Shown here: positions 34,804 to 43,185 of the stretch, one piece after another
Layout: every line of letters starts with the position of its first letter
How positions within the stretch are numbered: position 1 is the stretch's first letter
From: UBA1141 sp963665155
Lineage (GTDB): Bacteria; Chloroflexota; Dehalococcoidia; Lucifugimonadales; UBA3495
Length of the DNA: 64,000 bases
NCBI GenBank assembly: GCA_963665155.2
Contig: CAXXFI010000002.1
Location: 186,001 to 250,000 of the forward strand
Reading direction: 5' to 3'
Made by a program: the position numbers and the translations under genes
The notes under the pieces: model-generated
The model's input: only the letters and a program-made list of their open reading frames with translations
The model's database searches: none
What the model was told of the DNA's origin: nothing

Positions 34804-35582
34804 ATTGTCTCTAAATTCACTTCGTACGGAATAGAAGCACGCTGGATAGGGGACACGCGCCCGATGTCCGGTGGTGGGCAGATCAGGCCATTAGTGGGGA
34901 CCTTCCTTCTTGACGATGTTTGGGGCCAAGCCCAGCGTAACCGACGTCATTTTGCGCATTCCGCGCCATGTGTTCGTGACGCACTTAACCGAGATAGGGC
35001 TTCGAAGGTTGAAGGTGGACCGATGGGACGTCCCTGTTCGGATCAAATAAGAATTGGCTTTCCGAAGGCAATATTAGTAGCTGCTAGATCGGCAGAGCGC
35101 CAAGCTGGCGTCCACCGAGACCAAAGCAACCTGAGCTTTTTGTGACACTCAGTCCATTATGAAAGAGAACGTAATTCAACGCTGGCATTAAGCCAGCAGC
35201 ACCCAGCACCGATTGGGCATGGGATAACTGTCCGGGATGCTTCGCCCTGCCCAGGCGATGCCGTTGATAATTCTGCCCTTTGAAATCTGTTTCGTGAGGT
35301 CAGCCTTATACGTTCTCCATCGTATCCGGGGAACTGCTGGCACGGTCCCATTGACTCACGCATTACCAGATTCATGGGGCCGAGCCACAATTGGACTGCC
35401 TGGATGGCTAAATAGGGATTTTAGGAAACCTGCAACAGGGGCATCTGAGCAATTTTGGTAAGCGCCGTGGGCTTTGGGTTATTCCCGATCATATTGACAC
35501 CAATAAGAGCGTCAAAAAGCCCCCAGTCAGTCTCCTTCAGATTCCACTTACGATGATTATGCTCTGGGGCTACAGGCCCAGC
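34804..35582. other. Long intergenic region without recognised gene
   Basis: About 780 bp between the MFS gene and the LLM monooxygenase. Open frames of 74-93 residues on both strands carry no motif and no ribosome-binding site and overlap each other. It may be decayed sequence. No tRNA or repeat found. Confidence 0.55.
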
Positions 35583-36752
35583 CTATCTGGCACGGTTGGT
35601 GTAAGTATCCTTCGCTTTGTCGATAGCCCTGACACGACCGGCGACAAATAGGTCTTTGCGCTCCGTGGCCCATTGGTTGGACGCAATAGTGCTGGTGGCC
35701 GAACCTTGAAATGCTGGCATCACGTAGCGAGCCATTAACTCATAGCTGCGGTACATCGCGTCCCGAGGAGCCCAGTCGATGGTCTGTACCAGGAATCCGC
35801 CAAATCCCCCGCTGCTCTCTTGTAGAGCATTAATTGCTTCAATGCAGTCGTCGGGAGTGCCTACAATCCAAGAGCCGGATTCGGCCATGTTGTCTACAAT
35901 CTGGTCCAAAGGCCCGTCAAAAACTGCCTTCCTACCGTTGGTCTCCTCCGAGTATTGGCGAAGGTATTCACCGGAGCCGATGCGCACTTGATCCCTGGCC
36001 TCCTGTCGACTCTCGGCCAAGTGGACCGGCAGAACCAAGCGCCATTCGTTTCGGTCAACCTGCTGGCCATGCTCGGCAGCCGACTCCTCGGCTACCGACC
36101 ACAAAGCTTTGAGGTCTGAAGGACCGGCCGATGGGTCTCTGGGCACGGTGATGGTCAAAACGGACGCACCGTGCTTCCCAGCCAAGGCTACGCCAGCCGG
36201 GCTCTGCACCGAAGCTACAGACACCGGCATGTACGGCTGCTGGAAAGGCCGCAAGTGAATCATTGCTTCTTTGAGCTCGAACCAGTCACTCTTGTAAGTG
36301 ATGGGATCGGTCTCCGTGAAGAGTCGCAGGATCACTCCCAACGACTCGTCCATCCTCTCTCGCTGCGATTCGTGGGGTATTCCCATCATGTAGGCATCAC
36401 CGGGCAATGCTCCCGGCCCGACTCCCAGCATCACCCGGCCGTGGGTCATGTGGTCCAATTGGATCATCCTGTTGGCCACCATCAACGGATGATGATACGG
36501 GAGGCTGAGCACTCCGGTGCCGAGTTTGATGTACCGCGTCCGTTGCGCCGCCGCAGCGATGAATACTTCCGGCGAAGCGATGATTTCCCATCCGGCGGAA
36601 TGGTGCTCTCCGATCCATGCCTCGTCAAACCCAAGGGAATCCATCCATTCGATGAGTTCCATGTCCCGGTCCAATGCCAATGTAGGATTCTCGCCCGCTT
36701 TGTGGAAAGGGCCCAGGAAACTGCCAAACTTCATTCGTGTAGGAGCAACCAT
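35583..36752 (-). CDS. LLM-class flavin-dependent monooxygenase
   Basis: A 389-residue bacterial luciferase-like protein with the TIM-barrel features of the class: MKFGSFLGPFH, WIGEHHSAGWEIIASPEVFIAA, GTGVLSLPYHHPLMVANRM, and GRVMLGVGPGALPGDAYMMGI. The final third is variable. These enzymes use reduced flavin and oxygen to oxidise organic substrates (sulfonates, alkanes, aromatic or nitrogen compounds). The substrate is unknown. Flanking MFS genes on the same strand suggest it works on an imported compound. The start ATG 36752 has a GGAGG site. A partner flavin reductase is not visible nearby. Confidence 0.9.
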   Translation of the reverse strand: MVAPTRMKFGSFLGPFHKAGENPTLALDRDMELIEWMDSLGFDEAWIGEHHSAGWEIIASPEVFIAAAAQRTRYIKLGTGVLSLPYHHPLMVANRMIQLDHMTHGRVMLGVGPGALPGDAYMMGIPHESQRERMDESLGVILRLFTETDPITYKSDWFELKEAMIHLRPFQQPYMPVSVASVQSPAGVALAGKHGASVLTITVPRDPSAGPSDLKALWSVAEESAAEHGQQVDRNEWRLVLPVHLAESRQEARDQVRIGSGEYLRQYSEETNGRKAVFDGPLDQIVDNMAESGSWIVGTPDDCIEAINALQESSGGFGGFLVQTIDWAPRDAMYRSYELMARYVMPAFQGSATSTIASNQWATERKDLFVAGRVRAIDKAKDTYTNRAR

Positions 36753-36934
36753 CTTCGATTTCCTCCAAATCTATTTTTGTCTTTTTGTAATTACCATCTT
36801 CCACGGTATTTTATGGATATTTTATGACCGTCTGTCCGGAGCAGAGTCGGACCTCAATTGTAGCTATCCTACGCCAATCCGGGACCGTTCCAAGGCATTA
36901 TAGATCAATTCCATATTTATATTGGCGGACATAT

Positions 36935-38320
36935 TTAATCCGGAGAAGCTAAGCTGGCCACCGGGGCAGCATGTTTGTCTTGGGGTAGAGACGTCGGTTT
37001 TTTAGCGAACAAGAACAACACGCCGCTCAAGGAGCCCAAAGCGCCTAATATTAGGAATGAGGTAGTGTAGCTTCCCGTGGAATCGAACATGAACGCCGCG
37101 AATAAGGGTGCCACTAACATGAAAAAATACAGGGGGGCCATGGATATTCCGGTGATAGTAGCGAAAGCCTTTTCCCCGAAATAATCACCGCGAATGGCCG
37201 TGGTGATGGGGACCCGTCCGCCAAAGCCCGCACCGTAAACTATGGCAAACAATATGGCCATGGGCATACCTTGGATAAAGGCCGCCAAAATAAAACCTCC
37301 TGCCTGCAACCCTGCAAACCCGAAGAGCACCTTGTTCCTCGGGAACCGGTCGCTCATGTACCCGCCAATAAGTTGGAACACGGCCCCGACGGCCATCATA
37401 ACTGCCCAGACGTAAGCCGCCGTCTGCAAAGACATGCCTTGGTCAGTAAGCAAGGGTACCAAGTGCACTGTCAGGGTTGCGATCAACATTGAAGACAAGG
37501 AGTGTCCAAATGTTATGAACCAGAACGCCTGCGTCCGGAGCGCTTGACGCGCCGTAAAATTCAGGCGTTCTTCGGCGACCTGGTTCTCGTTGGCCGCTCG
37601 CTCATCCCGCAGTCGGTCCTCGCGTTGGGTGGGAGATTCCCCATCTGGGAGCTGTCCATATTTAGTCGGATCATCACGGATGAGCCATGCTATAGGCCAA
37701 GCCGAGACCATAAATACTACGCCTATCCACTGGGCTGTGACGCTCCACCCATAGTTGCTAGGCGTCACGGCCCAAGCCAGTATCGGGAGCAGAACCAAAC
37801 CGCCAAGGAAAGAGCCTTCTCCAGCGATTCCCATAGCCGAGCCACGCTTGGTATGGAACCACTTATTCAAGGCTGTCATCATCGGGAGCCAGGAACCGCC
37901 TGTTACTCCCATCATGATCAAGAAGTACGAGAAGTAAAACGTAGGGAGGTTCGTCGTACGGCTAAAAATTATGAAGCCTAAGCCGGCGATTGAAAATCCG
38001 ATCAAAACCATGCGCCGGGTACCCAGCTTGTCGATCAAATATCCCATTATCGGCCCGACCAGGCTGCCTTGGAATTGGGCCATAGAGAATGCGCCTGCCA
38101 GCGCTGCCCTGCTCCAGCCAAAGTGCTCTTCCAAGGCTGTCACCCACACTCCGACCCCGTTCCATACGGGTCCGCCAGCCAGAGCCATTACTAGCAGGGA
38201 GAGACCAACCAACTTCCAGCCATAAAAAAGCCCACGCACCCGGGCGCTGATAGATGGAAACCCACCGATGGCGAGGAAAACCGCACCGGAACTTAGTATC
38301 AGAAGACCCAAGAATGTCAT
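36935..38320 (-). CDS. MFS transporter (OFA-like), paralogue of the 33427 gene
   Basis: A 461-residue carrier very similar to the one at 33427 along its length (ALEEHFGWSRAALAGAFSMAQFQGSLVGPIMGYLID, FGHSLSSMLIATLTVHLVP, FGGRVPITTAIRGDYFGEKAFATITG). It starts with the same type of extra N-terminal segment (LILSSGAVF-x-FPSISARVRGLF). Its ATG lies inside the stop of the preceding 83-residue frame (TGATG at 38318-38322), so translation may be coupled. A duplication within the region is likely. Confidence 0.88.
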   Translation of the reverse strand: MTFLGLLILSSGAVFLAIGGFPSISARVRGLFYGWKLVGLSLLVMALAGGPVWNGVGVWVTALEEHFGWSRAALAGAFSMAQFQGSLVGPIMGYLIDKLGTRRMVLIGFSIAGLGFIIFSRTTNLPTFYFSYFLIMMGVTGGSWLPMMTALNKWFHTKRGSAMGIAGEGSFLGGLVLLPILAWAVTPSNYGWSVTAQWIGVVFMVSAWPIAWLIRDDPTKYGQLPDGESPTQREDRLRDERAANENQVAEERLNFTARQALRTQAFWFITFGHSLSSMLIATLTVHLVPLLTDQGMSLQTAAYVWAVMMAVGAVFQLIGGYMSDRFPRNKVLFGFAGLQAGGFILAAFIQGMPMAILFAIVYGAGFGGRVPITTAIRGDYFGEKAFATITGISMAPLYFFMLVAPLFAAFMFDSTGSYTTSFLILGALGSLSGVLFLFAKKPTSLPQDKHAAPVASLASPD

Positions 38321-38571
38321 CAGGTGATGACCTCTAGAATTCTAGTTTCGCTTCGGAACCAGGAATCCAATCGATCCTCATCGTCCAGTGTTATGACGAT
38401 CGGGACCACTCGAGGTTGTTTCCCCAGATCGTTAGTAGAAGTGAGCGCCGAAGCGATGTTGATAGTGGCAGCGGTTACCAGATACACAGTTTGCGTCATT
38501 CCGGTCGTCGCTGTGCCGTCACGACCAACCACCTCTGATTCGGTTTTCCGGCTGGGACGAAACATCGGCAT
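38320..38571 (-). CDS. Hypothetical 83-residue protein between lysR and MFS
   Basis: An open frame whose ATG overlaps the stop of the extended LysR frame (TAATG) and whose TGA overlaps the next gene's ATG (TGATG). That double coupling is the reason to list it; the sequence (SALTSTNDLGKQPRVVPIVI in the middle) has no known motif and no ribosome-binding site. It could equally be a chance frame. Confidence 0.35.
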   Translation of the reverse strand: MPMFRPSRKTESEVVGRDGTATTGMTQTVYLVTAATINIASALTSTNDLGKQPRVVPIVITLDDEDRLDSWFRSETRILEVIT

Positions 38572-38642
38572 TAAAAGCTCGACTCTGTCAGGTGTTGTAT
38601 GAAATTACGCACAGACTGGCTTTGAGATTTTCCCTTCAATGT

Positions 38643-39476
38643 TTACATTCCGACGGTGACACTTGATATCAGGTGGTCGATATCCAAGACGCCCATCTTT
38701 TTCCGGTCCTCCGGCACCAATCCCAAATTGCTGCATAACCCAATGCCCATTCCAATTCGGACGTACCGCTTCACGAATTCGGCGTTGTCCATCTCCATAA
38801 CGATCTCGTAGGCCAGTCCCTGTTCTTCAAGCGCATGCTCAAGACTTGATCGCAGAATCGTATTGGGTTCATTCAGAATCAACGGCCAACGAGCGATTTC
38901 AGCCAGAGTAACCGGCTCCTGCTTGAGCAGGTCGTGGCCCAGAGGTGTCAGCATCAACGTCCTCGATTTAAAAAGCTCCCTGAATTCCAGGGACTGATCA
39001 GGCGCAGCCTGCGACGTGGACAATGCCAGATCAACCTCCCCGGATTTGGTCATCCGGATCATCTCGGTATGGTGTTTGGCCAGCAGCCGGACATGCACCT
39101 CTGGAAATTTCGCCCGGAATTTTTGAATCACATCGGGTAAGTAATGCAGTACCAAATCGCCATAAGCGACGATGGTGAGAGGCCCACCGCTGCCTTGGGC
39201 GTCGACATGATTTCTCAGCGCGGTGAGCCCGGTGACGATGGGAGTAATCAGTTCCAGTACTGCTGAGCCGTCAGATGTAAGCATTATTGGGCGCTTAATT
39301 CGGTCAAACAGCAAAACACCCAGTTCTTCTTCCAGTTTCTTCAAATGAGTAGTAACCGTGGGCTGGCCCAGCCCCTGGATTTGTGCTGCTTTCGTAATGC
39401 TCCGGTAGCGGGCCACATGATAGAAGCTTACGAGATGTTGAGTCTGCATATGTTCTTTAGGGCTTAATGGGGGCAT
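38643..39476 (-). CDS. LysR-family regulator with premature stop
   Basis: A LysR-type activator/repressor. The winged helix-turn-helix is SITKAAQIQGLGQPTVTTHLKKLEEELG, followed by a substrate-binding domain starting GGPLTIVAYGD. The frame ends at TAA 38645-38643 after SSVTVGM. The next 23 codons in the same frame read TLKGKSQSQSVRNFIQHLTE and so on to a TAA at 38571, just the kind of last helix a LysR protein should have, so the full gene is about 301 aa and the first stop is probably a nonsense mutation or sequence error. Start could be TTG 39479, ATG 39476 or ATG 39449. Its targets may include the MFS gene downstream. Confidence 0.82.
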   Translation of the reverse strand: MPPLSPKEHMQTQHLVSFYHVARYRSITKAAQIQGLGQPTVTTHLKKLEEELGVLLFDRIKRPIMLTSDGSAVLELITPIVTGLTALRNHVDAQGSGGPLTIVAYGDLVLHYLPDVIQKFRAKFPEVHVRLLAKHHTEMIRMTKSGEVDLALSTSQAAPDQSLEFRELFKSRTLMLTPLGHDLLKQEPVTLAEIARWPLILNEPNTILRSSLEHALEEQGLAYEIVMEMDNAEFVKRYVRIGMGIGLCSNLGLVPEDRKKMGVLDIDHLISSVTVGM

Positions 39477-39530
39477 CAATCGAAATGGATAACATCACGT
39501 ATTGCGATGTTAAGTTTAATTTACATCAAT

Positions 39531-39545
39531 CTTAATAATATTAAG
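39531..39545. promoter_or_regulatory. Inverted repeat upstream of lysR
   Basis: CTTAAT-AAT-ATTAAG is a perfect 6-3-6 inverted repeat about 55-70 bp upstream of the lysR start, in AT-rich DNA. LysR proteins bind such dyads, often in their own promoters, so autoregulation is plausible. Confidence 0.4.
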
Positions 39546-39755
39546 CACGTGTCTGTATTCGTGTCAATGGCCCTAAACTGGCTGAGGGCGGATGGTCTGG
39601 TCTTTGAGAGAGATAGGGTTGGGGGATATCTGGCTTTGAGTGGGGAGGCTTCACAGACGGAGCAAAATGCCGCCTCGCTGGTCACTATCCTTTGGGGCTA
39701 AACTAGAATGGGGATAGTCAGTGGTAGACGGTGGAGACGGAGTGGCGCCGATGGC

Positions 39756-39956
39756 CTAGGCAAGCACCTGTTGATAACAAAAATCAGCAAGGTCGCCTGC
39801 ATGCTCGATTGTGATGGCACAGATATTTTGGTCACAATCTAGATCAAGCAATGTATTTTCATCCAAATCCCTGGTCTCAGAGACCTCCGCATCTCTGAAT
39901 TCTATGTAGAGTGTGTCAGTTTCCTGGAAATACTTGATCTCCATGAACTGCTTCAT
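39756..39956 (-). CDS. DUF2283-family protein
   Basis: A 66-residue protein. EIKYFQETDTLYIEF near the start and a DLDCDQNICAITIEHA segment match the DUF2283 pattern (D-x-L-Y-I, D-x-D-x-x-x-x-I). Its start overlaps the stop of the 78-residue upstream gene by 4 bp. Such small overlapping pairs are often toxin-antitoxin-like, but function is unproven. Confidence 0.75.
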   Translation of the reverse strand: MKQFMEIKYFQETDTLYIEFRDAEVSETRDLDENTLLDLDCDQNICAITIEHAGDLADFCYQQVLA

Positions 39957-40189
39957 GACTTGAATGAGTTATCGAAATATGCGTTGTGGACAGTTTCACT
40001 GTCAAGTAAAAGGACACCATGCAAGTACTTTCCATCCATTTCTTCCACCGGCCCCCATCGGCGGATTCGACCATCGGCTTGAATGACCTGCCTCACGGTA
40101 AATTCGACCACACGCTGGTCCCATTCCAATCGGATGGCCCTGCGGTCGGGATGTTGCCGCATCGACAGAAAATACTGTGTAAACTTCAC
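39953..40189 (-). CDS. Small protein paired with DUF2283
   Basis: A 78-residue protein with FLSMRQHPDRRAIRLEW, DGRIRRWGPVEEMDGKY and ETVHNAYFD. Proteins of this type occur before DUF2283 genes. The overlap with the next gene is 4 bp, so translation is coupled. Possible first component of a toxin-antitoxin-like pair; alternative is a plain conserved hypothetical pair. Confidence 0.7.
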   Translation of the reverse strand: MKFTQYFLSMRQHPDRRAIRLEWDQRVVEFTVRQVIQADGRIRRWGPVEEMDGKYLHGVLLLDSETVHNAYFDNSFKS

Positions 40190-40252
40190 TTCCCGGACCC
40201 AGTGAACGCCGTCATTTAGTGAGGAAAATTAAGCCGACGTACGACATTCGGC

Positions 40253-41305
40253 TTAGACGGTGGACATATCCACTTTGCGGGTGCGTATCTTAAAATGGGT
40301 GGTGTCGATAATTGCGCTGTTGCGGCCCCCGGTACCACCGCCCATGACAATGAGGATGTCTTCAGGGTCCCTGGAGCAGCGCCGGATCAACTTGTCGTCC
40401 CCTGGTTTTTCGGGGCCTTGGGCCACGCCCAAACGGATCAATTCACTCAGAGGACGAGTAGCATTTTCTATCAGGTAATCCTGGATTTTTCGACGGGTCC
40501 ATCCATCGGCTTGTAGGCTCAGGGCGTGCTCGGGGCCTATTACCACAACCCACTGGGCCGGGAAACGCCAGGCCAAACAGGCTGACTTCAGAGTGTCGGC
40601 TAGTGCCGCCAGGATGCTTTCACCCGTGTGGCCATAGGCATTATTGACGGTGATGGGATTGTAGGCCACGGCGACAGTGACGCAACTGTCCTCGGGTTGG
40701 AAACCACGGCTGACATGGAGGGCGTCCCAAGGCGAGTCTTCTTCATTTTCGGCGATACAGAGCGTGTACTTGCTGGGATTGCCCAGGGTGCCGCGATCCA
40801 ACACGCCAGGCCGAGCGTCAAACCCGTTGATGAAGCACAAACGCACGGCGCGGCCCAGGCTGGCATTGGCCCTAAAACCGGGGCCGAAAAGACCGTCCTT
40901 ATAGTTAACGCCTATCTGATCTCTGATGGGGCCATTGACGATCATCAAAATCGCCGGAGAGCTAGTCGATGCGGACGACATATGAACTGAGTTCTTTTCT
41001 TCATCCAGGGCCTGAAGTGTCGTGACCAGCACCGGGAAGTACTCGGGCAAGCAGCCAGCCATGACGGCATTGGCCGCAGCGTTCTCTGAAGTAAGCACAC
41101 GGCGGCGCATCTCCAAAGACAAAAGCTCTTCCTCGCCGGTCATCCCGGCGTATCGAAGCATTTCCTGGACCTTGTAATCAGCGGGAGGGACCACCGGCAG
41201 GCCGTCGCTCCAACCCATGCGGTAACATTCCTCAATGGCTTCGATTGCATCGCTAGCCTCGATTTGATTAGACCTTTCAAAACCGGTGGTCATCTTCGCC
41301 TCCAA
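40253..41305 (-). CDS. Conserved hypothetical protein of a UGSC-associated family
   Basis: A 350-residue protein starting with IEECYRMGWSDGLPVVPPA, then AVMAGCLPEYFPVLV, AILMIVNGPI and GPGFRANASLGRAVRLCF. I recall this family as a frequent neighbour of UGSC selenoproteins, though I cannot check that here. No known catalytic motif is visible and no cofactor site. It starts 51 bp after the dehydrogenase gene's end on the same strand. Its role may lie in the same unknown reaction as the UGSC protein 9 kb away. Confidence 0.75.
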   Translation of the reverse strand: MEAKMTTGFERSNQIEASDAIEAIEECYRMGWSDGLPVVPPADYKVQEMLRYAGMTGEEELLSLEMRRRVLTSENAAANAVMAGCLPEYFPVLVTTLQALDEEKNSVHMSSASTSSPAILMIVNGPIRDQIGVNYKDGLFGPGFRANASLGRAVRLCFINGFDARPGVLDRGTLGNPSKYTLCIAENEEDSPWDALHVSRGFQPEDSCVTVAVAYNPITVNNAYGHTGESILAALADTLKSACLAWRFPAQWVVVIGPEHALSLQADGWTRRKIQDYLIENATRPLSELIRLGVAQGPEKPGDDKLIRRCSRDPEDILIVMGGGTGGRNSAIIDTTHFKIRTRKVDMSTV

Positions 41306-41355
41306 AATTGCTGATCCGACTCGGGTCCATCAGCGCCAATCGGAATCTTGGGTAG

Positions 41356-42276
41356 CTAAATTCCTTTCAAGCGCAGTTGGACGCCGGATTTCTCTTCCTG
41401 AATCCTCGCCACGGCGTCGGAGTCTTCGTGTCCCCACCCACGGAACATGGCCTCAACGTGGCGCTGGTCCACCAGGTTTGAAAGCTCCATGGGAATGCCG
41501 TATTCACGCCCCAAATCCGTCGCTAGCCTGACGTCTTTGGCGGCAAGTGCGGTAGCAAATCCGGGCTCGAAATTTCCCTGGAACAAAAAGCGGGGAAATT
41601 TCTCCCTCAGCCGTGTGCTGCCACCCGAGCTGTTGGAGATAACATCGGCCAGCACCGCAAGGTCAACCCCGGCTTTGACGCCTAGAGTCAGGGCTTCGGC
41701 CAACAAAACACCGGTGCCCATGCTCATCAGGTTGTTGCAGATTTTGCAGATCGCACCGTTGCCTATAGGACCGCAATAGACCACGTGACTCCCGATTGCG
41801 TCAAGGATTGGTTTAATGCGCTGGAACACCGCCTCGTCACCGCCAACCATGACCGCCAGTGTTGCCGCAGCGGCACCGTAGACACCGCCGCTAACGGGCG
41901 CATCCAGAACGATGACGCCTCTTCCAGCGCAAATATCATGCAGCCGCCGGACCACCGTGGGCGAGTTGGTCGAAAGGTCGACGTAGATCAACCCATTATC
42001 CGAACCCTGAGTTGACCCGTTACCGGCGCCCTCCAGTATTCCGTTTTCGCCCTGCACCACCGCTTCCACGTCCCGGGGGACGGGTAGTGAAGTGAACACC
42101 ACCTCGTTTCCCAGCACCGCCGCCCTTGGACTGTCGGCCCACTCCGCCCCCATCTCCAGAAGGTTGATTGCCGCCTCTCGCCGGAGATCGTGGACGGTTA
42201 GCTGGTGCCCGGCTTTGACCAGATTGACCGCCATGGGATTGCCCATATTGCCCGTGCCGATGAACCCTATCTTCAT
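41356..42276 (-). CDS. 3-hydroxyisobutyrate dehydrogenase-like NAD(P) oxidoreductase
   Basis: A beta-hydroxyacid dehydrogenase of 306 aa if read from ATG 42276. That start gives MKIGFIGTGNMGNPMAVNLVKAGH, the Rossmann opening, and has an AGGAG site 8 nt upstream; the open frame itself continues to 42435 without being coding. DLSTNSPTVVRRLH is the family substrate-binding signature region, and CKICNNLMSMGTG contains the catalytic lysine. SDAVARIQEE is near the end. Substrate is a short hydroxyacid, not identifiable. Overlaps the upstream gene's 3' end. Confidence 0.9.
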   Translation of the reverse strand: MKIGFIGTGNMGNPMAVNLVKAGHQLTVHDLRREAAINLLEMGAEWADSPRAAVLGNEVVFTSLPVPRDVEAVVQGENGILEGAGNGSTQGSDNGLIYVDLSTNSPTVVRRLHDICAGRGVIVLDAPVSGGVYGAAAATLAVMVGGDEAVFQRIKPILDAIGSHVVYCGPIGNGAICKICNNLMSMGTGVLLAEALTLGVKAGVDLAVLADVISNSSGGSTRLREKFPRFLFQGNFEPGFATALAAKDVRLATDLGREYGIPMELSNLVDQRHVEAMFRGWGHEDSDAVARIQEEKSGVQLRLKGI

Positions 42277-42811
42277 CACTGCCGCTCCTGCCCGTTGTAG
42301 ATGTTTCTCTTGCAGCCGACGGGAATCCGCCGGAGGACGAAGCCGGGGCCTCCCTGCTTTCCGCCGGAGGAGCAGACCCTTGACCAGGGTCCCACCTGCC
42401 GCCGAAGCCCCTGGGCTTCTCGTCGTACTCGTCAAAGGTTTCCTTGGCTACCTGGAAAGCCCTTACAGCGGCAGGCATACCACCGTAGAAAATCATTTGG
42501 GCTATTATTTCGGATATTTGCTCTTTGGTCACGCCAACGTGCAATGCGCCTTGAATGTGCCTTTTTATCAACTGGGGGCTGTGCCCAATGACTACTAACG
42601 CGGCAATGGTACACAAACTGCGCGTTTGCAGGTTGACCGCCGGGCGGTTATATATCTCGCCGTATATTACAGAGTCGACTAGGTTCATAACCTCGGGCGC
42701 CAACTCGGACATTGCGGGAGGCTGACCGGGGTTGTTGCTTGGGCCGTAGTAACGCCGCCGGAACTCCGCAGCGGCCTGCCTCAGGTCTTTGGGGCCTTGG
42801 TTTAGAGTCAA
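42020..42811 (-). CDS. Carboxymuconolactone decarboxylase-family protein with long overlap
   Basis: The first 130 residues are a carboxymuconolactone-decarboxylase/AhpD-like domain: YNRPAVNLQTRSLCTIAALVVIGH and QIMALHVGVT-like HIQGALHVGVTKEQISEIIAQMIFYGGMPAAVRAF. Only one cysteine is in the helix region (SLC), so the AhpD C-x-x-C pair is absent. The frame then runs 130 more residues of Gly/Arg/Ser-rich sequence that overlap the dehydrogenase gene by 257 bp out of frame. The tail is probably not natural, and a stop may have been lost by a frameshift. TTG start at 42811 has a GGAG site. Confidence 0.75.
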   Translation of the reverse strand: MTLNQGPKDLRQAAAEFRRRYYGPSNNPGQPPAMSELAPEVMNLVDSVIYGEIYNRPAVNLQTRSLCTIAALVVIGHSPQLIKRHIQGALHVGVTKEQISEIIAQMIFYGGMPAAVRAFQVAKETFDEYDEKPRGFGGRWDPGQGSAPPAESREAPASSSGGFPSAARETSTTGRSGSDEDRVHRHGQYGQSHGGQSGQSRAPANRPRSPARGGNQPSGDGGGVGRQSKGGGAGKRGGVHFTTRPPGRGSGGAGRKRNTGGRR

Positions 42812-43185
42812 TAGTTCTCCGAACGCCTGATTTATTCCGATACTACTAATTCCAATACTGCTATTGGATCAAGATTATAGGGTAAAGTTTTCTGGGTTTT
42901 TGGGATTATATCATCAGCCAATGGTGGAACCGAGCCCACGTTCGAACAAATAATTGGTGAGCAGCATTCCAGGCAACGCTAGGGGCACGGCAAGCCGTGC
43001 CCCTAGTCGAATATTCCGGTGGTCGAACGGTGGTCGAAATTACCGGCATTTGGATTGCAGCTAGTCCCAAATGACCGGAACTGTAGGCTACCCAAGCCGC
43101 ACCCGCCAGGTATCCATCAATAGCGATTCATAGCAGCTTAAATTCAAGCCGAAGTCCAAAGCGGCTCCAAAGAACTTGCTGTACC
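42812..43185. other. Intergenic region with strong palindrome
   Basis: About 370 bp between the MBL and decarboxylase genes. No gene; it contains the palindrome at 42979-43006. Confidence 0.7.
42979..43006. repeat. Perfect 13-2-13 palindrome (intergenic repeat-like)
   Basis: Two 13-bp arms beginning CTAGGGGCAC and ending GTGCCCCTAG with a 2-nt centre. It has no T-tail, so it is not a typical terminator. Similar GC-rich palindromes are dispersed between genes in many bacteria. Confidence 0.7.

Noticed and set aside
34864..35461. Frames of 74-93 aa in the long gap before the LLM gene
   Set aside because: No domain, no ribosome-binding site, mutually overlapping on both strands.
38643..38645. 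TAA in the lysR gene as recoding
   Set aside because: TAA is not recoded in known bacteria; a nonsense mutation or sequence error is simpler.
42276..42435. N-terminal extension of the dehydrogenase to 42435
   Set aside because: The Rossmann opening and the AGGAG site support ATG 42276; the extension is Arg/Pro-rich with no homology.
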